64,000 nucleotides of DNA from CAZTHK01 sp964613215 (lineage in GTDB: Bacteria; Krumholzibacteriota; Krumholzibacteriia; Krumholzibacteriales; CAZTHK01), in NCBI GenBank assembly GCA_964613215.1, contig CAZTHK010000018.1, forward strand, positions 4,451 to 68,450, given 5' to 3'. This document shows, in pieces, positions 17,573 through 25,333 of this stretch (positions within the stretch are counted from its first letter, which is position 1; each line of letters opens with the position of its first letter). The notes under the pieces were generated by a model. It was not told where the DNA came from, made no database searches, and was given only the letters and a program-made list of their open reading frames with translations. A program made the position numbers and the translations under genes.

Positions 17573-17939
17573 CCCACTCCTGTTGACGAATGATCTCGCC
17601 ACATAGCACACAAACAAAAACCTCGGTATATAGTGCTTCAAAGCTCCTTTCATCGTCGTACTCGTCTTGCTGAATCAGCACCCAGGCATGGCGCTGGCCA
17701 CAGTCAATGCAAACACACCCGTCTAATCTATGCTTTGAAAGCCGTTGCTCAATGGCTTTGACATATCGAAGTTCGATGAATGTCCATGGTCTTTTAGGAT
17801 CACTAAGTATGGGCGCCACCTCCACAGCCCCACACCGTGAACAAATACAACGTTCGCTAAAGTCATGACGCCAAAAAAACATCGCCAATTCAACGCCCTT
17901 CCCTTTCGGTGACACATACCGAAGGGACAATAATATCAA
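17559..17939 (-). CDS. Zinc-ribbon protein coupled to kinase-TIR gene
   Basis: The open frame codes for 126 aa from a TTG at 17939, but a start at the ATG at 17882 (MFFWRHDF) is equally possible and neither has a strong ribosome binding site. It contains several CxxC knuckles, CICSRCG, CVCIDCG and CVLCG, spaced like paired zinc ribbons, and aromatic/acidic segments between them. I do not recognise the family. It is the first gene of a two-gene minus-strand unit with the kinase-TIR gene (14-nt overlap), with a likely promoter at 18030-18059. It could be a small nucleic-acid-binding or protein-binding partner of that kinase. Confidence 0.65.
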   Translation of the reverse strand: MILLSLRYVSPKGKGVELAMFFWRHDFSERCICSRCGAVEVAPILSDPKRPWTFIELRYVKAIEQRLSKHRLDGCVCIDCGQRHAWVLIQQDEYDDERSFEALYTEVFVCVLCGEIIRQQEWDEYK

Positions 17940-18029
17940 AAATCTGTACTAAAAATAGTCCTTTTGGGTTGCACCACCTAATATAATTAGGAGTTTCAAT
18001 CTAATTTACATATTATTCCAACTTTTATA

Positions 18030-18059
18030 ATTATACAGCATTCTTCACCACAGGTTGAA
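18030..18059 (-). promoter_or_regulatory. Probable sigma-70 promoter for zinc-ribbon/kinase-TIR unit
   Basis: On the minus strand a perfect -10 box TATAAT (18030-18035) lies 18 nt from a weak -35 TTCAAC (18054-18059). The -35 is covered by a palindrome, GGTTG-AA-CAACC (18053-18064). A second palindrome, CCTAAT-ATA-ATTAGG (17977-17991), lies in the predicted leader and could be an operator. Confidence 0.45.
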
Positions 18060-18086
18060 CAACCAATTATGGAAATACCACCATAT

Positions 18087-18257
18087 CTAGCTGAGAGCCG
18101 AACCCAGGTAATAGGGCCAGATCACCAGAGCCCATAGTGCTTTAATAAACGAGAGCTTGACGAAACCAATAGTGAAAAGCCAGCCCATAAACCAGACAGG
18201 CCCCATAATTCCGGCTATCTCCATCTTTCCTTTTATTTCCTTCTTGTCATCTCCCAT
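18087..18257 (-). CDS. Small two-helix membrane protein (56 aa)
   Basis: The ATG at 18257 is preceded by AGGAGG at good spacing, so I prefer it to the longer 90-aa reading from 18359. The product begins with a charged stretch (MGDDKKEIKGK) and then has two hydrophobic segments, IMGPVWFMGWLFTIGFV and ALWALVIWPYYLGSAL, consistent with a hairpin in the inner membrane. I recognise no family. It has a strong promoter about 135 nt upstream and therefore a long leader. The genes on either side do not suggest a role. The ribosome binding site and promoter make it more credible than a random ORF. Confidence 0.6.
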   Translation of the reverse strand: MGDDKKEIKGKMEIAGIMGPVWFMGWLFTIGFVKLSFIKALWALVIWPYYLGSALS

Positions 18258-18392
18258 GGATAATTCTGCCTCCTTTTTTTTCACCTTGTGCAGATACCGT
18301 CCCTTCTGCGATTCAGCATTTTGCGGGAAGTGTTGAGTAACGCCCGCCTGTTTGATCAAGCAATCAACTCTTTAAAATAAGTTGTTCACTTA

Positions 18393-18421
18393 TTTATAAT
18401 AGCTCTGCGCCATTATGCCAA
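18393..18421 (-). promoter_or_regulatory. Strong sigma-70 promoter for the small membrane protein
   Basis: On the minus strand, -35 TTGGCA (18416-18421), a 17-nt spacer and -10 TATAAA (18393-18398) each match consensus in five of six positions. Transcription would start near 18386, leaving a leader of about 130 nt before the start codon at 18257. Confidence 0.6.
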
Positions 18422-18602
18422 CAGATATTCCTGCCTGTCAACGGGGGTTAGAAAATTGGAGTTTTTCCAATTTTTATTCGATCCGTATTGTTCCGGTGCC
18501 TGGTGTTTCAAAATCGCTGTCGATTTGCCCAGCCCGGATAATTTTTTGTGGAAAGCCCACGGGTTAGAAGTCAAGGAAAAGAAACCGTTTAGGACTCTTT
18601 AG

Positions 18603-18719
18603 ATAACCACGGGCAAGCACGTGGCACTGGCCACAAAATTACGAGCTTCGCTCGACGCCCTTCGGGCGGGTTCACATTCACCCACGGGCAAGCACGTGGA
18701 ACCCTTCCCGGCGGGTTAT
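18603..18719. repeat. 117-bp structured dispersed repeat, copy 1
   Basis: The element is bounded by complementary ends ATAACC and GGTTAT and contains several hairpins: CCACG...CGTGG at each side, GAGC-TTC-GCTC and CGCCC-TTC-GGGCG in the middle. A second copy of exactly the same length is at 51140-51256. The two share the ends and the central block TTCACATTCACCCACGG. It lies between the small membrane protein gene and the FadR-type regulator gene, outside any credible coding frame. It may be a REP/BIME-like mobile repeat or a structured RNA. The surrounding stretch 18422-18602 holds no gene that I can see. Confidence 0.8.
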
Positions 18720-18734
18720 TGGTTTAGAAAAAAC

Positions 18735-18762
18735 TTGATAACTGATCTTTGACTGTTATATT
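18735..18762 (+). promoter_or_regulatory. Promoter of the FadR/2-oxoacid oxidoreductase operon
   Basis: TTGATA (18735-18740), a 16-nt spacer and TATATT (18757-18762) form a plausible sigma-70 promoter. The predicted start point falls at the FadR-type operator a few bases downstream, which suits autorepression. Confidence 0.5.
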
Positions 18763-18768
18763 GGTATA

Positions 18769-18781
18769 TTGGTAGGACCAA
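18769..18781. promoter_or_regulatory. FadR/PdhR-type operator
   Basis: TTGGTAGGACCAA is a perfect inverted repeat with a 3-nt centre. The TGGT-N3-ACCA core is the established recognition pattern of FadR-subfamily GntR regulators such as PdhR and LldR. It sits between the promoter and the ribosome binding site of a FadR-type regulator gene, so autoregulation of the whole operon is the simple reading. Confidence 0.75.
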
Positions 18782-18793
18782 AAAGGAGAATAA

Positions 18794-19507
18794 ATGTTCT
18801 TCAAACACATATGCGAAACCAGGAAGAAGAGCGCAAATGTTGCCGAAGAGATAGTGCGGGCCATCAGGGCAGGTGAATTCGAACCGGGGGAAAGCCTGCC
18901 CGCCGAGAGAAAGATAGCCACCCAGATGGGGGTATCCAGAAACTCGGTAAGGGAAGCCATATCTGCTCTTCAGATTGTGGGGGTGGTGGAAAGCAAAGCC
19001 GGTTCAGGAACTTATGTGGCCTCGAATGCTAATAAGGTGGATATCGACAGGGCACTATCACTGGCCAGGGATAGCGAAGATCTGATGGAGATCTGGGAAG
19101 CCCGGCGGGAAATAGAGAAGATACTGGCCAGACTGGCCCTGTGGAGAGCGGAAAGCAAAGATCTGGAGCAGCTGCGCTCTGTCCTGGAGGTGTTCGAGGA
19201 AGCTGTCAGCAGAGGTGATTATGAAGGATATCACAGAGCCAACCATAAGTTTCATCTCATTATTGCCGATCTGGCAAACAACATCTATTTGAAAAGTGCC
19301 CTGGAAGCTCTCCTGGGGGTTACCGGGGAACATCTTCTCAAAAAGATGGTGCCCGATTATCAGGAATATATGAATAAATCACTCTCCATCCATAAACGTC
19401 TGTTGAAATTAATTCACAATGGGAACGAAAGGGAAATCGAGAGGGCAATTGACCGTCATTTTCTCGAATTAGAGGAATATCTGGAGGAAAGGCTGTTCAG
19501 GGATTAA
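18794..19507 (+). CDS. FadR-subfamily GntR transcriptional regulator
   Basis: The protein is 237 aa with the usual two-domain layout. The N-terminal winged helix (about residues 8-78) has the family signature PAERKIATQMGVSRNSVREAI, and the C-terminal FCD ligand-binding domain spans about 85-230, with helices containing the Asp/His metal-site pattern (FHLIIADLANN, RAIDRHFLEL). The start has AAAAGGAG at ideal spacing. Such regulators usually sense carboxylates or acyl-CoA compounds. It heads the oxidoreductase/acyl-CoA dehydrogenase operon, 3 nt before the alpha-subunit gene, and a perfect FadR-like operator lies in front of it. It is therefore likely to control its own operon in response to a pathway acid. 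Confidence 0.92.
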   Translation: MFFKHICETRKKSANVAEEIVRAIRAGEFEPGESLPAERKIATQMGVSRNSVREAISALQIVGVVESKAGSGTYVASNANKVDIDRALSLARDSEDLMEIWEARREIEKILARLALWRAESKDLEQLRSVLEVFEEAVSRGDYEGYHRANHKFHLIIADLANNIYLKSALEALLGVTGEHLLKKMVPDYQEYMNKSLSIHKRLLKLIHNGNEREIERAIDRHFLELEEYLEERLFRD

Positions 19508-19510
19508 GAT

Positions 19511-20611
19511 ATGAGTAGAAAGCTTATCGATGGTTCACGATTGATAGTGGAGGGAGCTGCCCGCGCCGGAGTACAATCCTATTCAGCGTATCCTATAACT
19601 CCAGCCAACAGGATTTATTTCTATGCTGTAGACAGAATACCCCAGATATTAAAGGCCCCCGATGAAATTACAGCCTTACAGTGGGCCTGCGGCATCTCCG
19701 CCACCGGGGTTATCCCGATGACCGCCACCTCCCGCCCCGGTTTTTCCCTGATGGTCGAAAGTGTGGATATGGCATTCATGATGGAACTTCCCGTCCTGAT
19801 CGTAATTGTACAGAGACTGGGACCCTCCACGGGATCAGCTACCACCGGGGCGCAGGGGGATGTAAGCATTCTGCACAGAATGATTTCGGGAGGATACCAT
19901 ATCCCCACATTTGCCCCTTCGAACCTGGAAGATTGCTATGTCCTTTCCGGGGAAGCAGCGAAAATGGCCGTTGAGCTCAGATCGCCGGTAATACTGCTTA
20001 CCTCCAAGGAGATGATTGAAACCGAACGGAGTTTTGATGTAGAGCAGCTACCCGATATAGAGCCGGCAGAGTGGGATCTCTACGATGGAAGTGATTATCA
20101 ACCTTACGGGCAGATAGAAGATTGGGTTCCCAGATTTCTACCTCTGGGGGATGATGAAAATCGGGTCAGAATGACTGCTTCTACTCATGATAAACAGGGC
20201 ATACTTAAAAAAAGCACACCGGAAGCACTGCAAAACACCGAAAGATTGAATAAAAAAATCGAAGAAAATATATGCCGGTATAACCATTATCACCTGGAAG
20301 AGAAACAAAATGCGGATACTCTCATTGTCTCATACGGCATCACCTCTTATGCAGCCAGGGAAGCAGCAGAACTGCTGAACTCAGAAGGCACACCGGCATC
20401 CCTGCTGATAGTACAAACCTTATTTCCGGTAAGCGGAGAATTGATCGATATTATCAACAGATATCCCAGGGTGATAGTAGCCGAGGAGAACCTGACCGGC
20501 CAGTATAGAAGAGTACTGTGGGGAGAAACAGGGGACAGGAGGGTATCCGGAGTTAATGTGCTGGGACGCATGGTTACCCCTCAGGAAATCACAGGGGAGG
20601 CAGCACCTTGA
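19511..20611 (+). CDS. korA: 2-oxoacid:ferredoxin oxidoreductase, alpha subunit
   Basis: The protein is 366 aa. It oxidatively decarboxylates a 2-oxoacid to acyl-CoA, passing electrons to ferredoxin, together with the next gene's product. The N-terminal pyrimidine-binding domain begins SAYPITPANRIYFY, close to the YPITPSS block of the family, and includes ATSRPGFSLM and TGSATTGAQGD. The C-terminal domain II (about 260-360) contains DTLIVSYGITSYAAREAAELL. The size and the absence of a fused gamma domain match separate KorA/VorB-like subunits. Substrate specificity cannot be read from sequence. The neighbours (FadR regulator, acyl-CoA dehydrogenase) point to degradation of a branched-chain, aromatic or other carboxylate via its 2-oxoacid; this is inference. 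Confidence 0.9.
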   Translation: MSRKLIDGSRLIVEGAARAGVQSYSAYPITPANRIYFYAVDRIPQILKAPDEITALQWACGISATGVIPMTATSRPGFSLMVESVDMAFMMELPVLIVIVQRLGPSTGSATTGAQGDVSILHRMISGGYHIPTFAPSNLEDCYVLSGEAAKMAVELRSPVILLTSKEMIETERSFDVEQLPDIEPAEWDLYDGSDYQPYGQIEDWVPRFLPLGDDENRVRMTASTHDKQGILKKSTPEALQNTERLNKKIEENICRYNHYHLEEKQNADTLIVSYGITSYAAREAAELLNSEGTPASLLIVQTLFPVSGELIDIINRYPRVIVAEENLTGQYRRVLWGETGDRRVSGVNVLGRMVTPQEITGEAAP

Positions 20612-21873
20612 GCTTTGAATTAGATAAACCCCTGCCCTACTGTCCCGGTTGCGGCCACGGTTCAATCGCAGAAGGATTAGCGCAGGCGGCGAATAGACTC
20701 GGATGGCGGACTGAAGATGTGATCCTGGTAACTGACATCGGTTGCGTGGGGCTTGCAGACAAGCATTTTCCCTGTCATACCATACACGGCCTGCACGGAA
20801 GAGCGGTAGCTCTGGGTGCCGGAATAAGGCTTGGATTGGCGGATGATCATAAACATATAGTGGTTCTTCAGGGAGACGGAGGGGCAACCATAGGCCTGCA
20901 ACACCTGATGGAAGGTGCCAGGCTGAACCTGGATCTCAAGGTTATCATTCACAATAACATGCTGTACGGAATGACCGGGGGCCAGAGCAGCGGTCTGACC
21001 CCCATGGATTATAAGACTACCACCGAAGCGGAGGGCTCTCCCTCCATCAGCTACGATCTGCCCGGGCTGGCTCATCAGGCTGGAGCCTCGTATACCAGCA
21101 GGATCCTGGGAATTGGAAATATCACTGACGATATGGTAAACGCACTTGATGCACCCGGGTTTTCTTTGATTGAGATTATGGAATACTGCACCAGTTACGG
21201 TCTAAGGTACAATCCGGGTGAGAAACTGGCGGGTATTCTGGAAAAGACGGGCAGAGAGACCGGAAGTTGGGTAAATAACCGGAACGATCGATACCGTCCC
21301 GGGAGAAGATCCGGGTTGAATTCATTATTCGATCAGCTCCCCGGTCTGGGAAATGGATATAAGCACCGCCTGGGGAAACCATTTTCGGTAGTAGTGGGAG
21401 GTTCGGCGGGAGAGGGGGTACAGACGGCGGCCAGGGCGCTGGCCAATGCCGGGATTATTTGCGGTCTGGAGGTCAGCAAGAAAGGCAAATATCCGGTTAC
21501 TGTGGGAACGGGTTTCTCCACCGCAGAAATCATACTTTCTCCCGGCAGAATAAATTTCACTGGAATCGTCCATCCGGATGTGGTTATAGTAGTATCAGAG
21601 GATGGCTTACAGAATAACAGGGAAATAATCAGCAGTATGGGTGATGGCACAGTGATAATAGACGATTCCCTTCCCGGGCCGGATACAAAGGCGCAGGTTG
21701 TTTCCAGAGGATTTCGCAGCGAAGCCGGCGGTAAGGGTTCTGCTTTATGTGCAATAGCATTCTGGCTTGGAATGGAGGGGATCATACCGGTAGATGCCTT
21801 GCTCGAAGCTTCTCGAGCCAGTAAACATTCGGAATCCCTGGCAAGATCGATAAATACAGGCAGTAAACTTTAG
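20608..21873 (+). CDS. korB: 2-oxoacid:ferredoxin oxidoreductase, fused beta and gamma subunits
   Basis: The protein is 421 aa, starting at a TTG that overlaps the alpha-subunit stop by 4 nt. Residues about 8-220 are the thiamine-diphosphate-binding beta subunit: YCPGCGHG near the N-terminus, GDGGATIG (TPP/Mg motif) and NNMLYGMTGGQSS. Residues about 252-415 are the gamma (Rossmann-like) domain: VVVGGSAGEGVQTAARALANAG and SKKGKYPVTVGTGFSTAEI. Gamma is commonly a separate subunit or fused in front of alpha; fusion behind beta is unusual. No ferredoxin-like delta subunit gene lies in the operon, so electrons must leave through a separate ferredoxin. Confidence 0.9.
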   Translation: MSFELDKPLPYCPGCGHGSIAEGLAQAANRLGWRTEDVILVTDIGCVGLADKHFPCHTIHGLHGRAVALGAGIRLGLADDHKHIVVLQGDGGATIGLQHLMEGARLNLDLKVIIHNNMLYGMTGGQSSGLTPMDYKTTTEAEGSPSISYDLPGLAHQAGASYTSRILGIGNITDDMVNALDAPGFSLIEIMEYCTSYGLRYNPGEKLAGILEKTGRETGSWVNNRNDRYRPGRRSGLNSLFDQLPGLGNGYKHRLGKPFSVVVGGSAGEGVQTAARALANAGIICGLEVSKKGKYPVTVGTGFSTAEIILSPGRINFTGIVHPDVVIVVSEDGLQNNREIISSMGDGTVIIDDSLPGPDTKAQVVSRGFRSEAGGKGSALCAIAFWLGMEGIIPVDALLEASRASKHSESLARSINTGSKL

Positions 21874-21916
21874 TCTCTAAATGGTCGATTTATCAGATTA
21901 AATTAAGGAGCGATTC

Positions 21917-23137
21917 ATGGATTTCCAACTTACCGAAGAGCAGAGAATAGTAAAGGATTCGATCAGAAGCTGGTGCAAAAAGAACATACCGCTTGAGCGG
22001 GTCAGGGAAATGGATAACAAAGGCTATCCCTATCCTCAGGATATACCAAAAGGGCTGGGAGAGCTGGGAGTAATTATGGGTACGGTGCCCACGGAGCACG
22101 GGGGGCAGGGTCTGGACTGGTTCACTCAGGCTCTGATAGCGGAAGAGATAGGTTATGCCGATCCGACTATCGCCTGTGCGGCCGCTTTCATGGCTGTAGG
22201 AACAGGCTGGGGTTTCAATCTGGATAAGTACTGTTCGCCCACAGTAAGGGAGATTGCAATCAAACCGGCTCTGAAAGGGGAGAAATTCGTAGGTGTAGCC
22301 ACTACTGAACCGGGGGGAGGATCGGATGTAGCAGCTTTCAGATCAACAGCCGAAAAGGACGGTAACGAGTGGGTATTGAACGGGGAAAAGACCTTCATCA
22401 GCGGAGTGGAAGAGGCCAGGGAATGGGGCGGGGGTTACTGGGTAAATGTGCGTACCTCCCCTCCTCCGGAGGGTGCCCCTCACAAGAATATGACCTCCTT
22501 TTATGTTCCCATCGACTCTGAAGGTCTGGAGCCGGCTAAACCCTACCGGGACGCCGGGAGAAACGCCCTCTCCACCGGCGGATTTATAATGGATAACGTA
22601 AGGATTCCCGATGAATACCAGCTGGGTGAGGAGGGAAAAGGCTTTTATCACACCATGGAGGGATTCGATAACGCCAGATTGCTTATCGGAGCCAGTGCGG
22701 TGGGAGTGACTCAGCGTATTCTGGAAGAGGCTATGGAATATATAAAGGAAAGAAAAACATTCGGTAACCCTCTGGCCAAATACGAAGGCATACAGTTTGA
22801 ACTGGTGGAGCTTTACAGGGAGATGGAAGCTACCCGCCTGTTGACCTACAAGACGGCATGGATGCAGGATAAGCGTTACCAGGAAGGGACGTTCAAGCCC
22901 AAGGAGGTATCCAAGTGGATATCCATGATCAAGTGGAAGGCTCCTCATCTGGCTCTGGAGGCAGCCAATAAGGCCATGCACTGGCTGGGAGCAGCCGGAT
23001 ATTCCGATGAATATATGTTCGAAATGGCCTGGAGAGGGGTTATGTCCTATTGTGTAGGGGCGGAGGGGGGAGAGAATATACAGAAGATCGTAATAGGACG
23101 GGAGCTGTTAGGTCCTGAATTCGTACCGTATAAATAG
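21917..23137 (+). CDS. Acyl-CoA dehydrogenase
   Basis: The protein is 406 aa, the normal length. It should introduce a 2,3-double bond into an acyl-CoA using FAD. The N-terminal helical domain starts MDFQLTEEQRIVKDSI. The middle beta domain has ATTEPGGGSDVAAFRSTAEKDG and WVLNGEKTFISG (substrate/FAD signature), and the C-terminal helical domain has YIKERKTFGNPLAKYEGIQF (FAD contact) and MHWLGAAGYSDEYMFEMAWRG. AAGGAG precedes the ATG. It lies 43 nt after the oxidoreductase genes, in the same direction, so it probably acts on the acyl-CoA they produce or supplies an earlier step. Confidence 0.93.
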   Translation: MDFQLTEEQRIVKDSIRSWCKKNIPLERVREMDNKGYPYPQDIPKGLGELGVIMGTVPTEHGGQGLDWFTQALIAEEIGYADPTIACAAAFMAVGTGWGFNLDKYCSPTVREIAIKPALKGEKFVGVATTEPGGGSDVAAFRSTAEKDGNEWVLNGEKTFISGVEEAREWGGGYWVNVRTSPPPEGAPHKNMTSFYVPIDSEGLEPAKPYRDAGRNALSTGGFIMDNVRIPDEYQLGEEGKGFYHTMEGFDNARLLIGASAVGVTQRILEEAMEYIKERKTFGNPLAKYEGIQFELVELYREMEATRLLTYKTAWMQDKRYQEGTFKPKEVSKWISMIKWKAPHLALEAANKAMHWLGAAGYSDEYMFEMAWRGVMSYCVGAEGGENIQKIVIGRELLGPEFVPYK

Positions 23138-23351
23138 AGTGCTTGCAGCTATGCTGGAAATTGATAAAAGACAAGCTATCATCTGATATCAGAAGGATAA
23201 TTTTCCTTTTGCACTAACGGTATAAATATATTATTTATAGTTAAATGTGTAATTGGGCTGGATCGGCGTGTTGCGGGCAAGCACTGGACGGATCATTGAG
23301 ATTGATTCTTTTCTGAAACCGGTTATGAAAGGTTAACAAGAACTTTAAGAT

Positions 23352-25085
23352 ATGGATCGCATCCTTACCCGAATCGAAAAAATCGGCAATAGATTGCCTC
23401 ACCCCTTCTGGATTTTCTTCTATCTGACTGTCCTGGTTCTCATCCTGTCCGCCTTCACCGAACTGATCGGTGTTTCGGTGACCCATCCGGTAACCGGCGA
23501 AGTGGTAACCCCACAGAATCTTATCTCCCAATGGGGGCTCCAGAGATTCGTTCTGGAAATGGTGACCAATTTCTCCCATTTCGCTCCTATGGGCCTTGTC
23601 CTGGTGATGCTGATGGGAGTTTCGCTGGCGGTGCACTCGGGACTACTGGAGACACTACTGGGCCGCCTTACCCAGGTCCCCCGGATCATGATATTCCCCA
23701 TAATCGTGGTCACCGGGATCATGGGCAATCTTGCCTCGGATGCCGGTATAGTGGTGGTTCCGCCTCTCGCCGCGGTGGCCTTCAAGAAATTGGACATGAA
23801 TCCGCTGGCCGGGATTATTCTGGCCTACGCCTCGTGCACTGCCGGTTTCACGGCCACACTGATCCCCCGCGGCACAGATGTTCTTCTGGCCGGATTCACC
23901 AACGAGGCACTGGAGGATCCAAGCAAATTTGTTGGTGCTACCGCAAACCTCTATTTCATGATCGCTTCCGTAGTTATGCTGGCGGTGGTCCTGGCCTGGG
24001 TGGGAAAGAAGTTCACCGTACCCGCCTGTGGCGAGGCTCCCCCCCCGGATGATCCCATCGAGACGGATGCCAGCGACGGCCGGGCCCAGAAGAAAGGCCT
24101 GCGCTGGGCACTGGTTGCTCTGGGCATATATACAGCTATCGCTCTCATGTCACTGATACCGGAGGGCGGGTTTCTGCGCTACGATCTCTCGGATGTGGAA
24201 AAAGTGGTCCGCAGGCAAGTGCCTGAGGAGAAACAGTTGCAGCGGATTATGGGAGAAACTGACATTACCGCCGAGAATGGAGTGAGGAAATATTCGGTGG
24301 TTTACCAGGATCAGAGGCTGCCGCTGGAGGATGTGGACGCGGAAAACTGGCGCGACGGAGCAACCGCGCGTATCTATATCCCGAAGGAAGATCAGAGGGT
24401 GGATATCAGCAGAGCGGTCCGGATCGATATCATGCCGGAAGTGATGCGGGGGCCCTTCTTCCGTGGGATGGTGGCCATACTGTTCTTCTTCTTCGCCATA
24501 CCCGGGATTATCTATGGGATCTGTGTGGGCAAGATCAAGAAGCTGGCCGATATCCCTGCCATGATGGTCAAAAGTGTGAAGGGAATCGCCGGACTGATAG
24601 TACTGATGCTTATGATAGGGCAGTTCGTTGCCCTGTTCCAGTGGTCCAATCTTGACCGGATAGTGGCCATCGGGGGCGCCAACCTGCTGAACCAGATGAG
24701 GCTGCAGGGATGGCCCCTGCTGGTGGTGACCTCCATAACCGTAATGGGATTGAACGTATTTCTCGGTTCCAGCTCGGCCAAGTGGGCCATGCTTGCCCCT
24801 ATCGTGGTACCCATGTTCCTGCTGCTGGACCCCCCCATCGCCCCCGCTGTTTCGCAGCTGGCCTACCGTATCGGAGACTCCACCACCAACGGCATCTCCC
24901 CACTGTACCCATATTTCCCCCTTGCCCTTGGCTGGATCAGGCAATACCGCAAGGATGCAGGAATAGGAACACTGATCAGGCTTCTGCTGCCTTATGCGGT
25001 ATTCACCGGGATCGCATGGATCATACTGCTGATTATCTGGTACCTGCTCGGAATTCCCGTCGGCCCGGGAGAGGCAATACATTAA
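23352..25085 (+). CDS. AbgT-family transporter with extra extramembrane insert
   Basis: The protein is 577 aa and belongs to the p-aminobenzoyl-glutamate transporter (AbgT) family of about 510 aa. It has about 11-13 hydrophobic segments. Family blocks include the N-terminal IEKIGNRLPHPFWIFFYL, NLASDAGIVVVPPLAAVAF, the GFTATLIPRGTDVLLAG hairpin, a second re-entrant region VFLGSSSAKWAMLAPIVVPMF and GDSTTNGISPLYPYFPLAL. Between about residues 275 and 370 there is a hydrophilic insertion (from DLSDVEKVVRRQVPEEK to the segment before MRGPFFRGMVAILFFF) that ordinary members lack or have much shorter. It follows the acyl-CoA dehydrogenase by 214 nt and may import or export an organic acid used by that operon. 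The ribosome binding site is weak. Confidence 0.9.
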   Translation: MDRILTRIEKIGNRLPHPFWIFFYLTVLVLILSAFTELIGVSVTHPVTGEVVTPQNLISQWGLQRFVLEMVTNFSHFAPMGLVLVMLMGVSLAVHSGLLETLLGRLTQVPRIMIFPIIVVTGIMGNLASDAGIVVVPPLAAVAFKKLDMNPLAGIILAYASCTAGFTATLIPRGTDVLLAGFTNEALEDPSKFVGATANLYFMIASVVMLAVVLAWVGKKFTVPACGEAPPPDDPIETDASDGRAQKKGLRWALVALGIYTAIALMSLIPEGGFLRYDLSDVEKVVRRQVPEEKQLQRIMGETDITAENGVRKYSVVYQDQRLPLEDVDAENWRDGATARIYIPKEDQRVDISRAVRIDIMPEVMRGPFFRGMVAILFFFFAIPGIIYGICVGKIKKLADIPAMMVKSVKGIAGLIVLMLMIGQFVALFQWSNLDRIVAIGGANLLNQMRLQGWPLLVVTSITVMGLNVFLGSSSAKWAMLAPIVVPMFLLLDPPIAPAVSQLAYRIGDSTTNGISPLYPYFPLALGWIRQYRKDAGIGTLIRLLLPYAVFTGIAWIILLIIWYLLGIPVGPGEAIH

Positions 25086-25333
25086 GGGTAGCAGCAATAA
25101 AGCTAATTCAAGTATTACCTGTTCAATCTGCCTTTCTTTTACCTTTTCGCTGGAATAAGAGAGTATGGGAAGCTGTTCTTCCGGGGCCTCTAATCCTCAC
25201 AACCGGATAATAATTATATATGATTTATCCCTGCCACTCCTCCACCCTTAGGTGCTGAGTGGAGGTGCAGAAAGCGTTCCGCGGGCAATCCGCTGAGGAG
25301 GAAAACCCTTCCGGACTATCGCCTGACGGATAT

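Noticed and set aside
24150..25097. 315-aa minus-strand frame opposite the AbgT gene
   Set aside because: His/Gly/Gln-rich composition typical of antisense of a membrane protein gene; no motif.
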